From assembly GCA_964540605.1 (NCBI GenBank), contig CAZINM010000052.1:1-6521 (forward strand): a stretch of DNA of 6,521 nucleotides, read 5' to 3'. The DNA comes from CAZINM01 sp964540605. Lineage in GTDB: Bacteria; Patescibacteriota; Dojkabacteria; SC72; JAHDCA01. The notes beneath the pieces are model-generated. The model did no database searches. It saw only the letters and a program-made list of their open reading frames with translations, and was not told the DNA's origin. Each line of letters begins with the position of its first letter. Position 1 is the first letter of the stretch. The position numbers and the translations under genes were made by a program. Positions 1-5,176 of the stretch are shown here, piece after piece.

Positions 1-1281
1 GTTCATGCAGTAGTTATTCATAAGCTAGATAGATTTGCTCGATCAATCGTTGATCACTCTGCGATTAGAGCAATGCTTATGAAGTATGGGACAAACCTAA
101 TCTCATGTACTGAACAATTGGGTACAGCTCCACATGAGATCTTTCTCGAAAATATAATGGCTTCAATGGCACAGTATTATAGTGATAACCTCAAAACGGA
201 AGTTAGAAAAGGTATTGTTGAGAGATTCGAAAGTGGCTATCACATGTCAGTGCCACCATATGGTTACGAAGTTAGAACTGGATCAAAAATTATGCAAATT
301 ATTCCAGAAGAAGCAGAAGTTGTAAGAAAAATCTTCTCACTATATGTAACTGGGAAGTATTCGTTTCAAACAATATCTGAGAAGCTTTATAATGAATTAG
401 ATTTCAAGACACGTCAGGGGAAGAAATTTTCAAAAGGTAGAATTCAGGATATACTAAGTAATGTAGCTTACATGGGGCAAATAGAATACAAGAAAATTGG
501 TAAAAAGAATCAAGGATTGCATAAACCAATTGTTACACCAAATATATTTTTATTAGCTCAAGACGTTATGGAATCAAGAGGAAATATACGAAAAGCAGAA
601 AAAGGAAAGTTAGACTTTCTTTATAAAGGATTTGTTGCCTGTCCAGAATGTGGCAAGCCACTTTATGCGGCTTACTCTACAGGAGGAAGCGGTAAAAAGC
701 ATCTTTATTACTGTTGCCGAAACAGAAAGCATGGTGCTGTAAATATTAAAGCAAAAGACATCCAGAAAGCTTTTGATAAAGCTCTTGAATCATTGCAAAT
801 AAGTGATGAAGTTATGGAGATTGTCAGGAAGTTTGTTGGTAGAAGATTAGAGGAACAAGAGCTACAAGCAGGTAAAAGAGTTGATGAATGTGAAAAGAAA
901 GTTAAGTCGATCGAAAAAGAAAAGCTTGATTCATATAAAGATCATAAAAAAGGCTTACTTGATGAAGATGCACTTAGAGCAGTTTTATCTGACTTGGAAG
1001 ATAAAAAGACACTTGCTCAAATGGAATTGAATGAGGAAACTATTGATTACAACGATCTACTAACCCAGTTACGAAAGTTAGCAAAGTTTGGATCAAGAAT
1101 TGACCGATACTGGGAAATAGCAACCTTCGATCAGAGAAGGGATATTTTAGGCAGTATGTTTACGAACGTACCTACCTATGAAAATTACGAACTTACGAAC
1201 ATTGAGATAAGCCCACTATATCAGGCTTTGCGTGATATTTCTGAAAATCACGTCCTATATGGTCGGGGAGACAGGACTTGA
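1..1281 (+). CDS. Large serine recombinase (site-specific integrase), 5' end outside the window
   Basis: The frame is open from base 1, so the gene begins upstream; 426 residues are visible. The first in-window residues, VVIHKLDRFARS, are the conserved late part of the resolvase catalytic domain. The catalytic serine should lie just outside. A long helix (about 50-70) follows, then the recombinase DNA-binding domain (about 70-190), a zinc ribbon with C214, C217 and C238/C239, and a charged coiled-coil region (about 280-345). This order is that of large serine integrases, which cut and rejoin attP and attB through a serine-DNA link. The gene ends inside a tRNA gene of opposite orientation: the last residues, GRGDRT, and the TGA are antisense tRNA-Pro sequence. 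This suggests the protein integrated its own element there. The first internal ATG (73) is not the real start, because homology continues upstream of it. The family call is firm; the element type (phage, plasmid or ICE) is unknown. Confidence 0.93.
   Translation, partial: VHAVVIHKLDRFARSIVDHSAIRAMLMKYGTNLISCTEQLGTAPHEIFLENIMASMAQYYSDNLKTEVRKGIVERFESGYHMSVPPYGYEVRTGSKIMQIIPEEAEVVRKIFSLYVTGKYSFQTISEKLYNELDFKTRQGKKFSKGRIQDILSNVAYMGQIEYKKIGKKNQGLHKPIVTPNIFLLAQDVMESRGNIRKAEKGKLDFLYKGFVACPECGKPLYAAYSTGGSGKKHLYYCCRNRKHGAVNIKAKDIQKAFDKALESLQISDEVMEIVRKFVGRRLEEQELQAGKRVDECEKKVKSIEKEKLDSYKDHKKGLLDEDALRAVLSDLEDKKTLAQMELNEETIDYNDLLTQLRKLAKFGSRIDRYWEIATFDQRRDILGSMFTNVPTYENYELTNIEISPLYQALRDISENHVLYGRGDRT
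1260..1281. other. Probable attachment-site junction in the tRNA-Pro 3' end
   Basis: This interval is shared by the tRNA-Pro 3' end (T-loop, acceptor 3' strand, CCA) and the recombinase 3' end. Integrating elements often carry a copy of the tRNA 3' end that restores the gene after insertion, with the integrase gene next to the junction. The left side would be element and the right side chromosome. The exact crossover bases cannot be seen because the other end of the element, with its matching repeat, is outside the window. The interval is an inference from layout, not an observed repeat. Confidence 0.5.
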
Positions 1282-1336
1282 ACCTGCGGCCTCTGCGTCC
1301 CAAACGCAGCGTTCTAGCCATCTGAACTACTCCCCG
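1260..1336 (-). tRNA. tRNA-Pro (anticodon UGG)
   Basis: On the minus strand the 77 bases fold into a full cloverleaf. The acceptor stem is CGGGGAG with CTCCCCG and the D stem is GTTC with GAAC. The anticodon stem is CTGCG with CGCAG around loop TTTGGGA, and the T stem is GCAGG with CCTGT around TTCAAGT. The loop gives anticodon TGG (bases 1302-1300) followed by G37, as expected for proline. C1 pairs with G72, the discriminator is A73, and CCA is encoded directly at 1262-1260. The tRNA decodes CCN/CCA proline codons. Its 3' 22 bases overlap the end of the serine recombinase gene on the other strand, which marks the 3' half as a probable integration site. No terminator is visible on its 3' side within the recombinase gene. 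Confidence 0.96.
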
Positions 1337-1382
1337 ACATATAACTCAAAGATTCTATTATAAAAATACGAATTAAACAATA

Positions 1383-1409
1383 ATTATAGAAAAATATCCG
1401 CAATTTCAA
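1383..1409 (-). promoter_or_regulatory. Candidate promoter for tRNA-Pro
   Basis: On the minus strand TTGAAA (1409-1404) and a perfect TATAAT (1388-1383) are separated by 15 bases. Transcription would begin near 1376, about 40 bases before the tRNA 5' end. The spacer is shorter than the ideal 17, so the exact -35 is uncertain. A second TATAAT lies nearer (1362-1357) but lacks a well-spaced -35. Confidence 0.45.
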
Positions 1410-1437
1410 CGGAGTACCCTACAAAAGAAGATCAAAA

Positions 1438-1578
1438 CTAAAAAAGTAGGGAAGAGATATATTTCGAAGTTTTCTTTATAGAATCAACTATAAAATTTCT
1501 ATCAACAATCTTTTGATCCTTTGTAATAGTAGGAGGCTCAAGATCGAGAGCAAGTTGACCCTTAATTTTTGTTTCCAT
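1438..1578 (-). CDS. Possible 46-residue hypothetical protein
   Basis: An ATG at 1578 opens 46 codons to a TAG at 1438-1440. The product begins METKIKGQLALDLEPP, is lysine-rich towards its end, and has no membrane segment, signal peptide or motif I recognise. No Shine-Dalgarno sequence precedes it, though most genes here lack one. It starts only a few bases after a probable minus-strand terminator, so its transcript would need read-through or an unseen promoter. It sits between the small-RNA candidate and the tRNA-Pro promoter. It could equally be a chance reading frame in an AT-rich spacer. Confidence 0.3.
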   Translation of the reverse strand: METKIKGQLALDLEPPTITKDQKIVDRNFIVDSIKKTSKYISSLLF

Positions 1579-1581
1579 AAA

Positions 1582-1615
1582 TAAAAAAAGCGATAACTAA
1601 TTTAATAAGTTATCG
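1582..1615 (-). terminator. Probable intrinsic terminator, minus strand
   Basis: The inverted repeat CGATAACT (1591-1598) / AGTTATCG (1608-1615) is perfect over 8 bp with a 9-base loop. On the minus strand it is followed by a run of seven T (1589-1583). The stem is AT-rich, but the repeat plus T-run is typical. It is separate from the terminator at 1699-1731 that ends the upstream minus-strand gene, so it should end a different, short transcript. Confidence 0.6.
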
Positions 1616-1656
1616 GCAGCAGGAGGATAATAGCATATATGTTCATAAATGTGTAT
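1582..1656 (-). ncRNA. Candidate small RNA or attenuated leader, about 75 nt
   Basis: Between two minus-strand terminators there is a plausible promoter: CTCACA (1691-1686), a 17-base spacer and TATAAA (1668-1663). It would start a transcript near 1656 that ends at the hairpin and T-run at 1591-1583. The transcript contains CCUCCU (1626-1621), complementary to a Shine-Dalgarno sequence. It also contains a 14-codon frame (MNIYAIILLLPITY) whose stop codon lies inside the terminator hairpin, a layout reminiscent of leader-peptide attenuators. Whether it is a free RNA, the leader of the 46-codon frame, or nothing cannot be decided by eye. Confidence 0.28.
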
Positions 1657-1662
1657 ATCATA

Positions 1663-1691
1663 TTTATAGCGTAAGGAAGCTGTTTTGTGAG
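1663..1691 (-). promoter_or_regulatory. Candidate promoter of the small RNA
   Basis: CTCACA (1691-1686) matches four of six -35 positions and TATAAA (1668-1663) five of six -10 positions, with a 17-base spacer. It lies just after the terminator of the upstream gene. AT-rich spacers produce such matches by chance, so it is weak on its own. Confidence 0.3.
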
Positions 1692-1698
1692 TTTATAA

Positions 1699-1731
1699 AA
1701 AATAAAAAAGAGGGAATATAAATTCCCTCTT
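1699..1731 (-). terminator. Intrinsic terminator of the DUF4870-family gene
   Basis: A 10-bp perfect stem (1708-1717 with 1722-1731, including AGAGGGAAT / ATTCCCTCT) has a 4-base loop. On the minus strand it is followed by a T-rich tract (1709-1699). It sits about 22 bases beyond the stop codon of the minus-strand membrane-protein gene and should end its transcript. Confidence 0.82.
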
Positions 1732-1753
1732 AAGTATCATTATTACTAAATAA

Positions 1754-2092
1754 TTATTGAACGCTGTTCATTAATTTTATTGCTAGATCTGATACGACTG
1801 GTAGATCAAATCTCTCACCTTTAAGTGTTTTTATCACACCCATAACAAATGCTACTAGTAGTGCTAAAGCAAGTAATTGGCCAACACATGGGATCCATGC
1901 TACTAATGTTACTAAGCTAAGTAATGCAAATTGGATACCGTGGTATCGTACAAATAAATCTTCTTTTTCAACAAAGAACATGATCAAACCTACAATTGGG
2001 ATACAAGATAATGCTGCCATAGCTTTATTGGCCTCATTAAACTTCACATCCTCCAATGTAATGACCCTTTTAGCTTGCTTTTCTTCTGCCAT
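1754..2092 (-). CDS. DUF4870 / Tic20-like small membrane protein
   Basis: The 112-residue product has a short charged cytoplasmic N-terminus followed by three hydrophobic segments (about 22-40, 52-68 and 70-90). Between the first two lies VEKEDLFVRYHGIQF (41-55), and after the last KGERFDLPVVSDLA (91-104). These are the two signature stretches of the DUF4870 (Tic20-like) family. The family is widespread in bacteria; its function is not established, and resemblance to chloroplast Tic20 does not prove a transport role. The ATG at 2092 was chosen. The frame stays open to 2236, but the extra 48 residues would run through the divergent sufC start and are not part of the family. The gene is monocistronic, with its own terminator and a likely promoter overlapping the sufC start. 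No Shine-Dalgarno sequence is seen. Confidence 0.88.
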   Translation of the reverse strand: MAEEKQAKRVITLEDVKFNEANKAMAALSCIPIVGLIMFFVEKEDLFVRYHGIQFALLSLVTLVAWIPCVGQLLALALLVAFVMGVIKTLKGERFDLPVVSDLAIKLMNSVQ

Positions 2093-2097
2093 TTCAA

Positions 2098-2120
2098 TGA
2101 GTAATGAATTTATATATACT
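2098..2120 (+). promoter_or_regulatory. Weak candidate promoter of the suf operon
   Basis: TATACT at 2115-2120 is a good -10 box. The region 17 bases upstream (TTTCAA, just left of 2098) matches the -35 consensus only partly. Transcription would begin near 2127, about 24 bases before the chosen sufC ATG. A second -10-like GATAAT (2125-2130) would give a leaderless start at 2139. No stronger plus-strand promoter is visible between the divergent genes. Confidence 0.3.
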
Positions 2121-2128
2121 CTACGATA

Positions 2129-2157
2129 ATCATATATCATGATAACCCTTATGGCAA
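2129..2157 (-). promoter_or_regulatory. Likely promoter of the DUF4870-family gene
   Basis: On the minus strand TTGCCA (2157-2152) and TATGAT (2134-2129) are separated by exactly 17 bases and each matches the sigma-70 consensus at four or five positions. Transcription would begin near 2122, about 30 bases before the ATG at 2092. The -35 box lies over the first codons of sufC, so the two divergent promoters must be close together or interleaved. Confidence 0.55.
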
Positions 2158-2861
2158 ATAGAATATTACACATAAAGAATCTATCACTTACAATTAAAAA
2201 GAAGAATATTTTGAACAAGATCAATTTGAATATCAATAGATCTGAGATACATCTTTTGATTGGTCCAAATGGGTCAGGAAAATCAACATTACTTAAGACA
2301 ATTATGTTTGATGATAATAAATATCAAGGGGATATTTTTTTTGATGATAAAAACCTATACCAGCTAAAAACTGTTGAAAGATCTAAAGAAGGAATATTTT
2401 TAGCATTTCAAGAGCCTGTTGAAGTGCAAGGAGTTTCAGTCGTTGATTTTTTAAGACTTTCATATAACACAATACATCCAGAAGATCCTATTGACCCATG
2501 GACTTTTAGAGATATCTTTACTGCATATACAGATAAGGTTGGTTTGAATGAGTCGTTTTATGAAAGAAATTTAAACGAAGGCTTTTCTGGTGGTGAGAAA
2601 AAAAAGATGGAAATAGTACAAATGATGATCTTGAAACCTAAACTTGCTTTACTTGATGAAATAGATTCTGGTCTTGATTACAGATCTGTAGAAACTATAT
2701 TTGATCTGATAAAAGATTTCGTGAAAAACAATAATTCATCCGTCTTATTGGTATCACATAATAAAAATATTTTAGATTATATTAAACCTGATCATATTCA
2801 TTTCATTGAGGATGGTGTTATAAAAAGATCTGGTGGTAAAGAGATAATTGATGAACTTTAA
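2151..2861 (+). CDS. sufC: SufC, iron-sulfur cluster assembly ATPase
   Basis: The 236-residue product is a complete ABC-type ATPase of SufC length. It has Walker A GPNGSGKST (38-46), the Q-loop in FQEP (86-89), signature FSGGEKK (145-151), Walker B LALLDE (165-170), the SufC-type IDSGLD (171-176) and the H-loop histidine H203. SufC dimerises on ATP binding and reshapes the SufB-SufD (or SufB-SufB) scaffold during cluster assembly in the cytoplasm. The ATG at 2151 was chosen because it leaves the usual short lead before HIKNLSL. An in-frame ATG at 2139 would add MITL. No Shine-Dalgarno sequence precedes either. sufB follows six bases after the stop codon, so the two are cotranscribed. Confidence 0.95.
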   Translation: MANRILHIKNLSLTIKKKNILNKINLNINRSEIHLLIGPNGSGKSTLLKTIMFDDNKYQGDIFFDDKNLYQLKTVERSKEGIFLAFQEPVEVQGVSVVDFLRLSYNTIHPEDPIDPWTFRDIFTAYTDKVGLNESFYERNLNEGFSGGEKKKMEIVQMMILKPKLALLDEIDSGLDYRSVETIFDLIKDFVKNNNSSVLLVSHNKNILDYIKPDHIHFIEDGVIKRSGGKEIIDEL

Positions 2862-2867
2862 AAAGTA

Positions 2868-4217
2868 ATGAAATATTTAAAGCATGGTCTAGATGAAAAA
2901 ACAATTAAATATATTTCAGAAAAGAAAGAAGAGCCTGAATGGATGCTTGACTATCGCTTAAGATCATTTCAAAAATTCCTTAAATTATCACTTCCTAAAT
3001 GGGGACCAGATCTGAATAATATAGATTTCAATAAGGTTATTTACTATGCCTCAAGTGATAAAAATATGAATAACGATTGGAATGATGTCCCTAAAGAGAT
3101 CAAAGAACAGTTTGATGAATTAGGGATACCTGAACATGAAAGATCTCTTTTAGCTGGTGTATCCACACAATATGAGTCAGAGATAATATATCATAAGTTG
3201 AATCAGAGATTTGATTCAACAGGTATAATTTTCGATTCGATAGAGAACGGGTTAAAAAAATACCCAAAGATATTCAAAAAATACTTTGGGAAACTTGTCA
3301 ATTTTGGTGAAAATAAATTTACTGCATTGAATGGCGCTGTTTGGAGTGGGGGAAGTTTTGTATATGTACCAAAAAATGTCAAATTAGATTTTCCGATCGA
3401 GACATATTTCCGGATAAATGCTGATAATATGGGTCAATTCGAAAGGACATTAATTATTGCTGATGAAAATTCTCAAGTTCATTATATTGAAGGATGTACT
3501 GCACCTCAGTTTTTGAGATCCTCACTACATTCTGCAGTTGTTGAGATATATGCTCTAAAGAACGCAAAAGTGAAATACACTACTTTGCAGAATTGGTCAA
3601 GGAATGTATATAACTTGGTCACTAAAAGGTCTTTAGCAGAGGAAAATGCCTCAATTGAGTGGCTTGATGTTAATATCGGATCAAAAGTCACAATGAAATA
3701 TCCTACAGTTCTACTGAATGGTAAAAATGCTTATGGATCAGTAAATTCAATTGCATTATCAGAAAAGGATCAGAATATAGATTCTGGTGCAAAGATGTTA
3801 CATAATGCTCCAAATACTAGATCCCTAATAAATTCAACAACAATTTGTCAAAGTAATGGTATTGCTACATTCAGAGGGAAAGTAGATATTTCTAAAAATG
3901 CGAAAAATTCCAGTTCATTTATTAGTTGTAATAATGTGCAGTTATCAAAGGTATCTGTTTCTAAAGCTTATCCGACGCTTGTTGTTAATAATGATTCTTC
4001 AACAGTAGAGCATGAGGCTTTAGCTTCTAACATCTCAAGATCTATGTTTGATTATTTTTTCTCAAGAGGAATTGATGAGAATAAAGCAAGAGAGATGATA
4101 TTGTCAGGTTACTTTTCTGAATATACAAATCAATTACCGCTTGAATACGCAATTGAACTTGAAAGGATAATACATTTGTTTAATGAGAAATATGAGAAAG
4201 ATCGAAATAAAAAATAA
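2868..4217 (+). CDS. sufB: SufB, Fe-S cluster assembly scaffold subunit
   Basis: The 449-residue product is close to full SufB length (about 465-495). The N-terminal helical part carries the typical KKEEPEWMLDYRLRSF stretch (19-34). A long beta-helix follows, including ALNGAVWSGGSFVYVPKNV, and then a C-terminal helical segment. Aligned from memory with E. coli SufB, C210 (in EGCTAP) corresponds to C254, C354 (in FISCNNV) to C405, and H382-E383 (in VEHEA) to H433-E434. These residues take part in sulfur transfer and cluster building, so the protein should be active. SufB receives sulfur from a cysteine desulfurase system; no sufS, sufU or sufE is in this window. It overlaps the next gene by 26 bases, so translation is probably coupled. 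It lacks a Shine-Dalgarno sequence. Confidence 0.95.
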   Translation: MKYLKHGLDEKTIKYISEKKEEPEWMLDYRLRSFQKFLKLSLPKWGPDLNNIDFNKVIYYASSDKNMNNDWNDVPKEIKEQFDELGIPEHERSLLAGVSTQYESEIIYHKLNQRFDSTGIIFDSIENGLKKYPKIFKKYFGKLVNFGENKFTALNGAVWSGGSFVYVPKNVKLDFPIETYFRINADNMGQFERTLIIADENSQVHYIEGCTAPQFLRSSLHSAVVEIYALKNAKVKYTTLQNWSRNVYNLVTKRSLAEENASIEWLDVNIGSKVTMKYPTVLLNGKNAYGSVNSIALSEKDQNIDSGAKMLHNAPNTRSLINSTTICQSNGIATFRGKVDISKNAKNSSSFISCNNVQLSKVSVSKAYPTLVVNNDSSTVEHEALASNISRSMFDYFFSRGIDENKAREMILSGYFSEYTNQLPLEYAIELERIIHLFNEKYEKDRNKK

Positions 4218-4623
4218 AAATTATAATCTAGATATTAATATATCAGAAGATATCGCCATTATTCTTCCTTGTTTTGATGTTAGTTCCAAAATTAAAATAC
4301 TCATTAATACATCGAACTCAGAAATAAATGTCAGATTGAATTTTATAGCTGTAAATAAAATAAGATCAAAAGTTGATATTTTAACTATTATTCCAAAGGA
4401 AAGTATAAATAACAAGATCAAGATAGAGTTGAACAGTTTAATAACGAATGGGCTTTCTCAAATTAGTTTATCTCCATCTTTCGAACTTTATAACAATAGT
4501 TCAGTTGTGTATCATAGTACTGTAGTTGGAAGTATCAATGAAAAATGGAAAAAATATTTGAATTCCAGAGGTCTTGATAATAAAGATTTGATTGGATTGT
4601 TTGAAGAAAGTTACCATAATTAA
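4192..4623 (+). CDS. sufD: Very short SufD-like protein (C-terminal SufD core only)
   Basis: The 143-residue product is about one third of a normal SufD (about 420). Its first half is beta-rich and resembles a few turns of the SufB/SufD beta-helix. Residues 93-115 (LSPSFELYNNSSVVYHSTVVGS...) and 122-129 (YLNSRGLD) match the SufD C-terminal pattern of E. coli (KPQLEIYADDVKCSHGATVG and YLRSRGI). H108 falls on E. coli SufD H360, which works with SufB C405 at the SufB-SufD interface. The N-terminal helical domain and most of the helix are missing. The frame is intact, begins inside sufB (ATG 4192; ATG 4183 is an alternative) and shows no leftover upstream coding, so it looks like a streamlined gene rather than a broken one. 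It may form a small partner for SufB in a SufBC2D-type complex. The alternative is a decaying pseudogene-like remnant, which the conserved histidine argues against. Confidence 0.72.
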   Translation: MRKIEIKNKNYNLDINISEDIAIILPCFDVSSKIKILINTSNSEINVRLNFIAVNKIRSKVDILTIIPKESINNKIKIELNSLITNGLSQISLSPSFELYNNSSVVYHSTVVGSINEKWKKYLNSRGLDNKDLIGLFEESYHN

Positions 4624-4640
4624 TAATTATAATTTATAAT
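4611..4640 (+). promoter_or_regulatory. Candidate promoter giving a leaderless transcript
   Basis: TTACCA (4611-4616) and a perfect TATAAT (4635-4640) are 18 bases apart. Transcription would begin at about 4647, exactly the ATG of the next gene. This would explain the lack of any ribosome binding site there. The -35 box lies in the last codons of the SufD-like gene. The gene could still also be read from the suf operon, since no terminator intervenes. Confidence 0.42.
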
Positions 4641-4646
4641 ACGATT

Positions 4647-4859
4647 ATGATAGATCAAGAAACAATAAATCTGATAATAACTATTGTTATCGCAATGGTA
4701 GTTTTTGCAGTACTTTGGAAGGTTCTGAAATTTGCATTAAGAACTGCAATTATTGTTGCACTTCTGATAATCGGTTTCTATCTCGCTTTTGGTATTATGG
4801 ATATCCAAATTCCCGATGTATCTGCATTTTTAAGAAGCATCATAGATAGTTTTAAATAA
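4647..4859 (+). CDS. Small two-helix membrane protein, unknown function
   Basis: The 70-residue product has a short acidic N-terminus and two hydrophobic helices (about 8-24 and 32-50) with a tight basic connector (KVLKFALR, 25-32). It ends in a short amphipathic tail (SAFLRSIIDSFK, 59-70). By the positive-inside rule the connector would be cytoplasmic and both ends outside. I do not recognise the family. It follows the SufD-like gene by 23 bases on the same strand, with no terminator between, but a perfect TATAAT just upstream suggests it can be transcribed alone. The lysS T-box promoter overlaps its stop codon. The length, composition and context make it a likely real gene, but a role in Fe-S assembly is not shown. 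Confidence 0.75.
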   Translation: MIDQETINLIITIVIAMVVFAVLWKVLKFALRTAIIVALLIIGFYLAFGIMDIQIPDVSAFLRSIIDSFK

Positions 4860-4879
4860 TCCTAAAATCCTGTTATAAT
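4851..4879 (+). promoter_or_regulatory. Promoter of the lysS T-box leader
   Basis: TTTAAA (4851-4856) and a perfect TATAAT (4874-4879) are 17 bases apart. Transcription would begin near 4886, just before the first T-box element. The -35 overlaps the stop codon of the small membrane-protein gene. Confidence 0.68.
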
Positions 4880-4885
4880 TTAAAT

Positions 4886-5156
4886 GTGATGATAGGGAGC
4901 TTTCTTTACACTTAACAGAGAGGTTTACAATATCTGAGAGTAAACTAAAGTAAATTAAAGGCGAAGTAAGACCCTTGAACAGATGGAAGAAATTCATAAA
5001 TGAAAAGTAGAACCATCCGCATCAATGCGTAAGTTTGTAAGACTTTAATGTCTAAAAGGTCTTCATTAATTAAAAATGTTGAAGACGAAGCAAAGTGGTA
5101 CCGCGTTCAAACGCCTTTGTATTTAGCTTAGATGCTTGATACAAGGGCGTTTTTTA
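4886..5156 (+). promoter_or_regulatory. Lysine T-box riboswitch upstream of lysS
   Basis: The leader has the parts of a tRNA-sensing T-box. It opens with GATGATAGGGA, the start of stem I. A basal stem AGGG (4894-4897) / CCCT (4972-4975) encloses a loop whose 3' side carries AAG (4968-4970) followed by A, a fitting lysine specifier codon. An upper stem (4904-4908 / 4956-4960) and an AGAGAGG stretch follow. A stem-II-like hairpin GATGG / CCATC contains the S-turn-like AGTAGAACC. The T-box is at 5092-5105 and ends GTGGTACCGCG. In the antiterminator CAAAG (5091-5095) pairs with CTTTG (5115-5119) and GCG (5103-5105) with CGC (5112-5114), leaving the 7-base bulge TGGTACC. That bulge pairs with ACCA of uncharged tRNA. 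The competing terminator follows. When lysyl-tRNA is scarce, uncharged tRNA-Lys should stabilise the antiterminator and let lysS be transcribed. Confidence 0.92.
5109..5156 (+). terminator. Terminator of the lysS T-box switch
   Basis: A strong stem of about 13 bp pairs AACGCCTTTGTAT (5110-5122) with ATACAAGGGCGTT (5139-5151), one pair being G-U. A run of six T follows (5150-5155). Its 5' strand includes the bases that otherwise pair in the antiterminator, so the two structures exclude each other. Confidence 0.92.
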
Positions 5157-5176
5157 TTAAATTTATTGATATAAAA

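Noticed and set aside
1279..1281. Reassigned TGA codon (as glycine) extending the recombinase
   Set aside because: Reading past the TGA would translate only antisense tRNA. The other complete genes end in TAA or TAG, and I saw no in-frame TGA inside them, so there is no evidence for reassignment.
1621..1674. Plus-strand 11-codon frame (ATG 1639) behind a perfect AGGAGG
   Set aside because: The AGGAGG is 12 bases from the ATG, the peptide is only 11 residues, and the region is better explained by the minus-strand terminated RNA.
2093..2236. N-terminal extension of the minus-strand membrane protein to an ATG at 2236
   Set aside because: The added 48 residues run antisense through the sufC start, do not belong to the DUF4870 pattern, and the internal ATG at 2092 gives the normal family length.
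3506..3691. 61-codon minus-strand frame inside sufB
   Set aside because: It is antisense to well-conserved sufB coding sequence, with no recognisable product or promoter.
4221..4421. 66-codon minus-strand frame inside the SufD-like gene
   Set aside because: It is antisense to the SufD-like gene and its hydrophobic look comes from AT-rich complementary codons.
4611..4646. Terminator after the SufD-like gene
   Set aside because: The stretch is AT-rich with small repeats of ATAAT, but there is no stable hairpin followed by a T-run.
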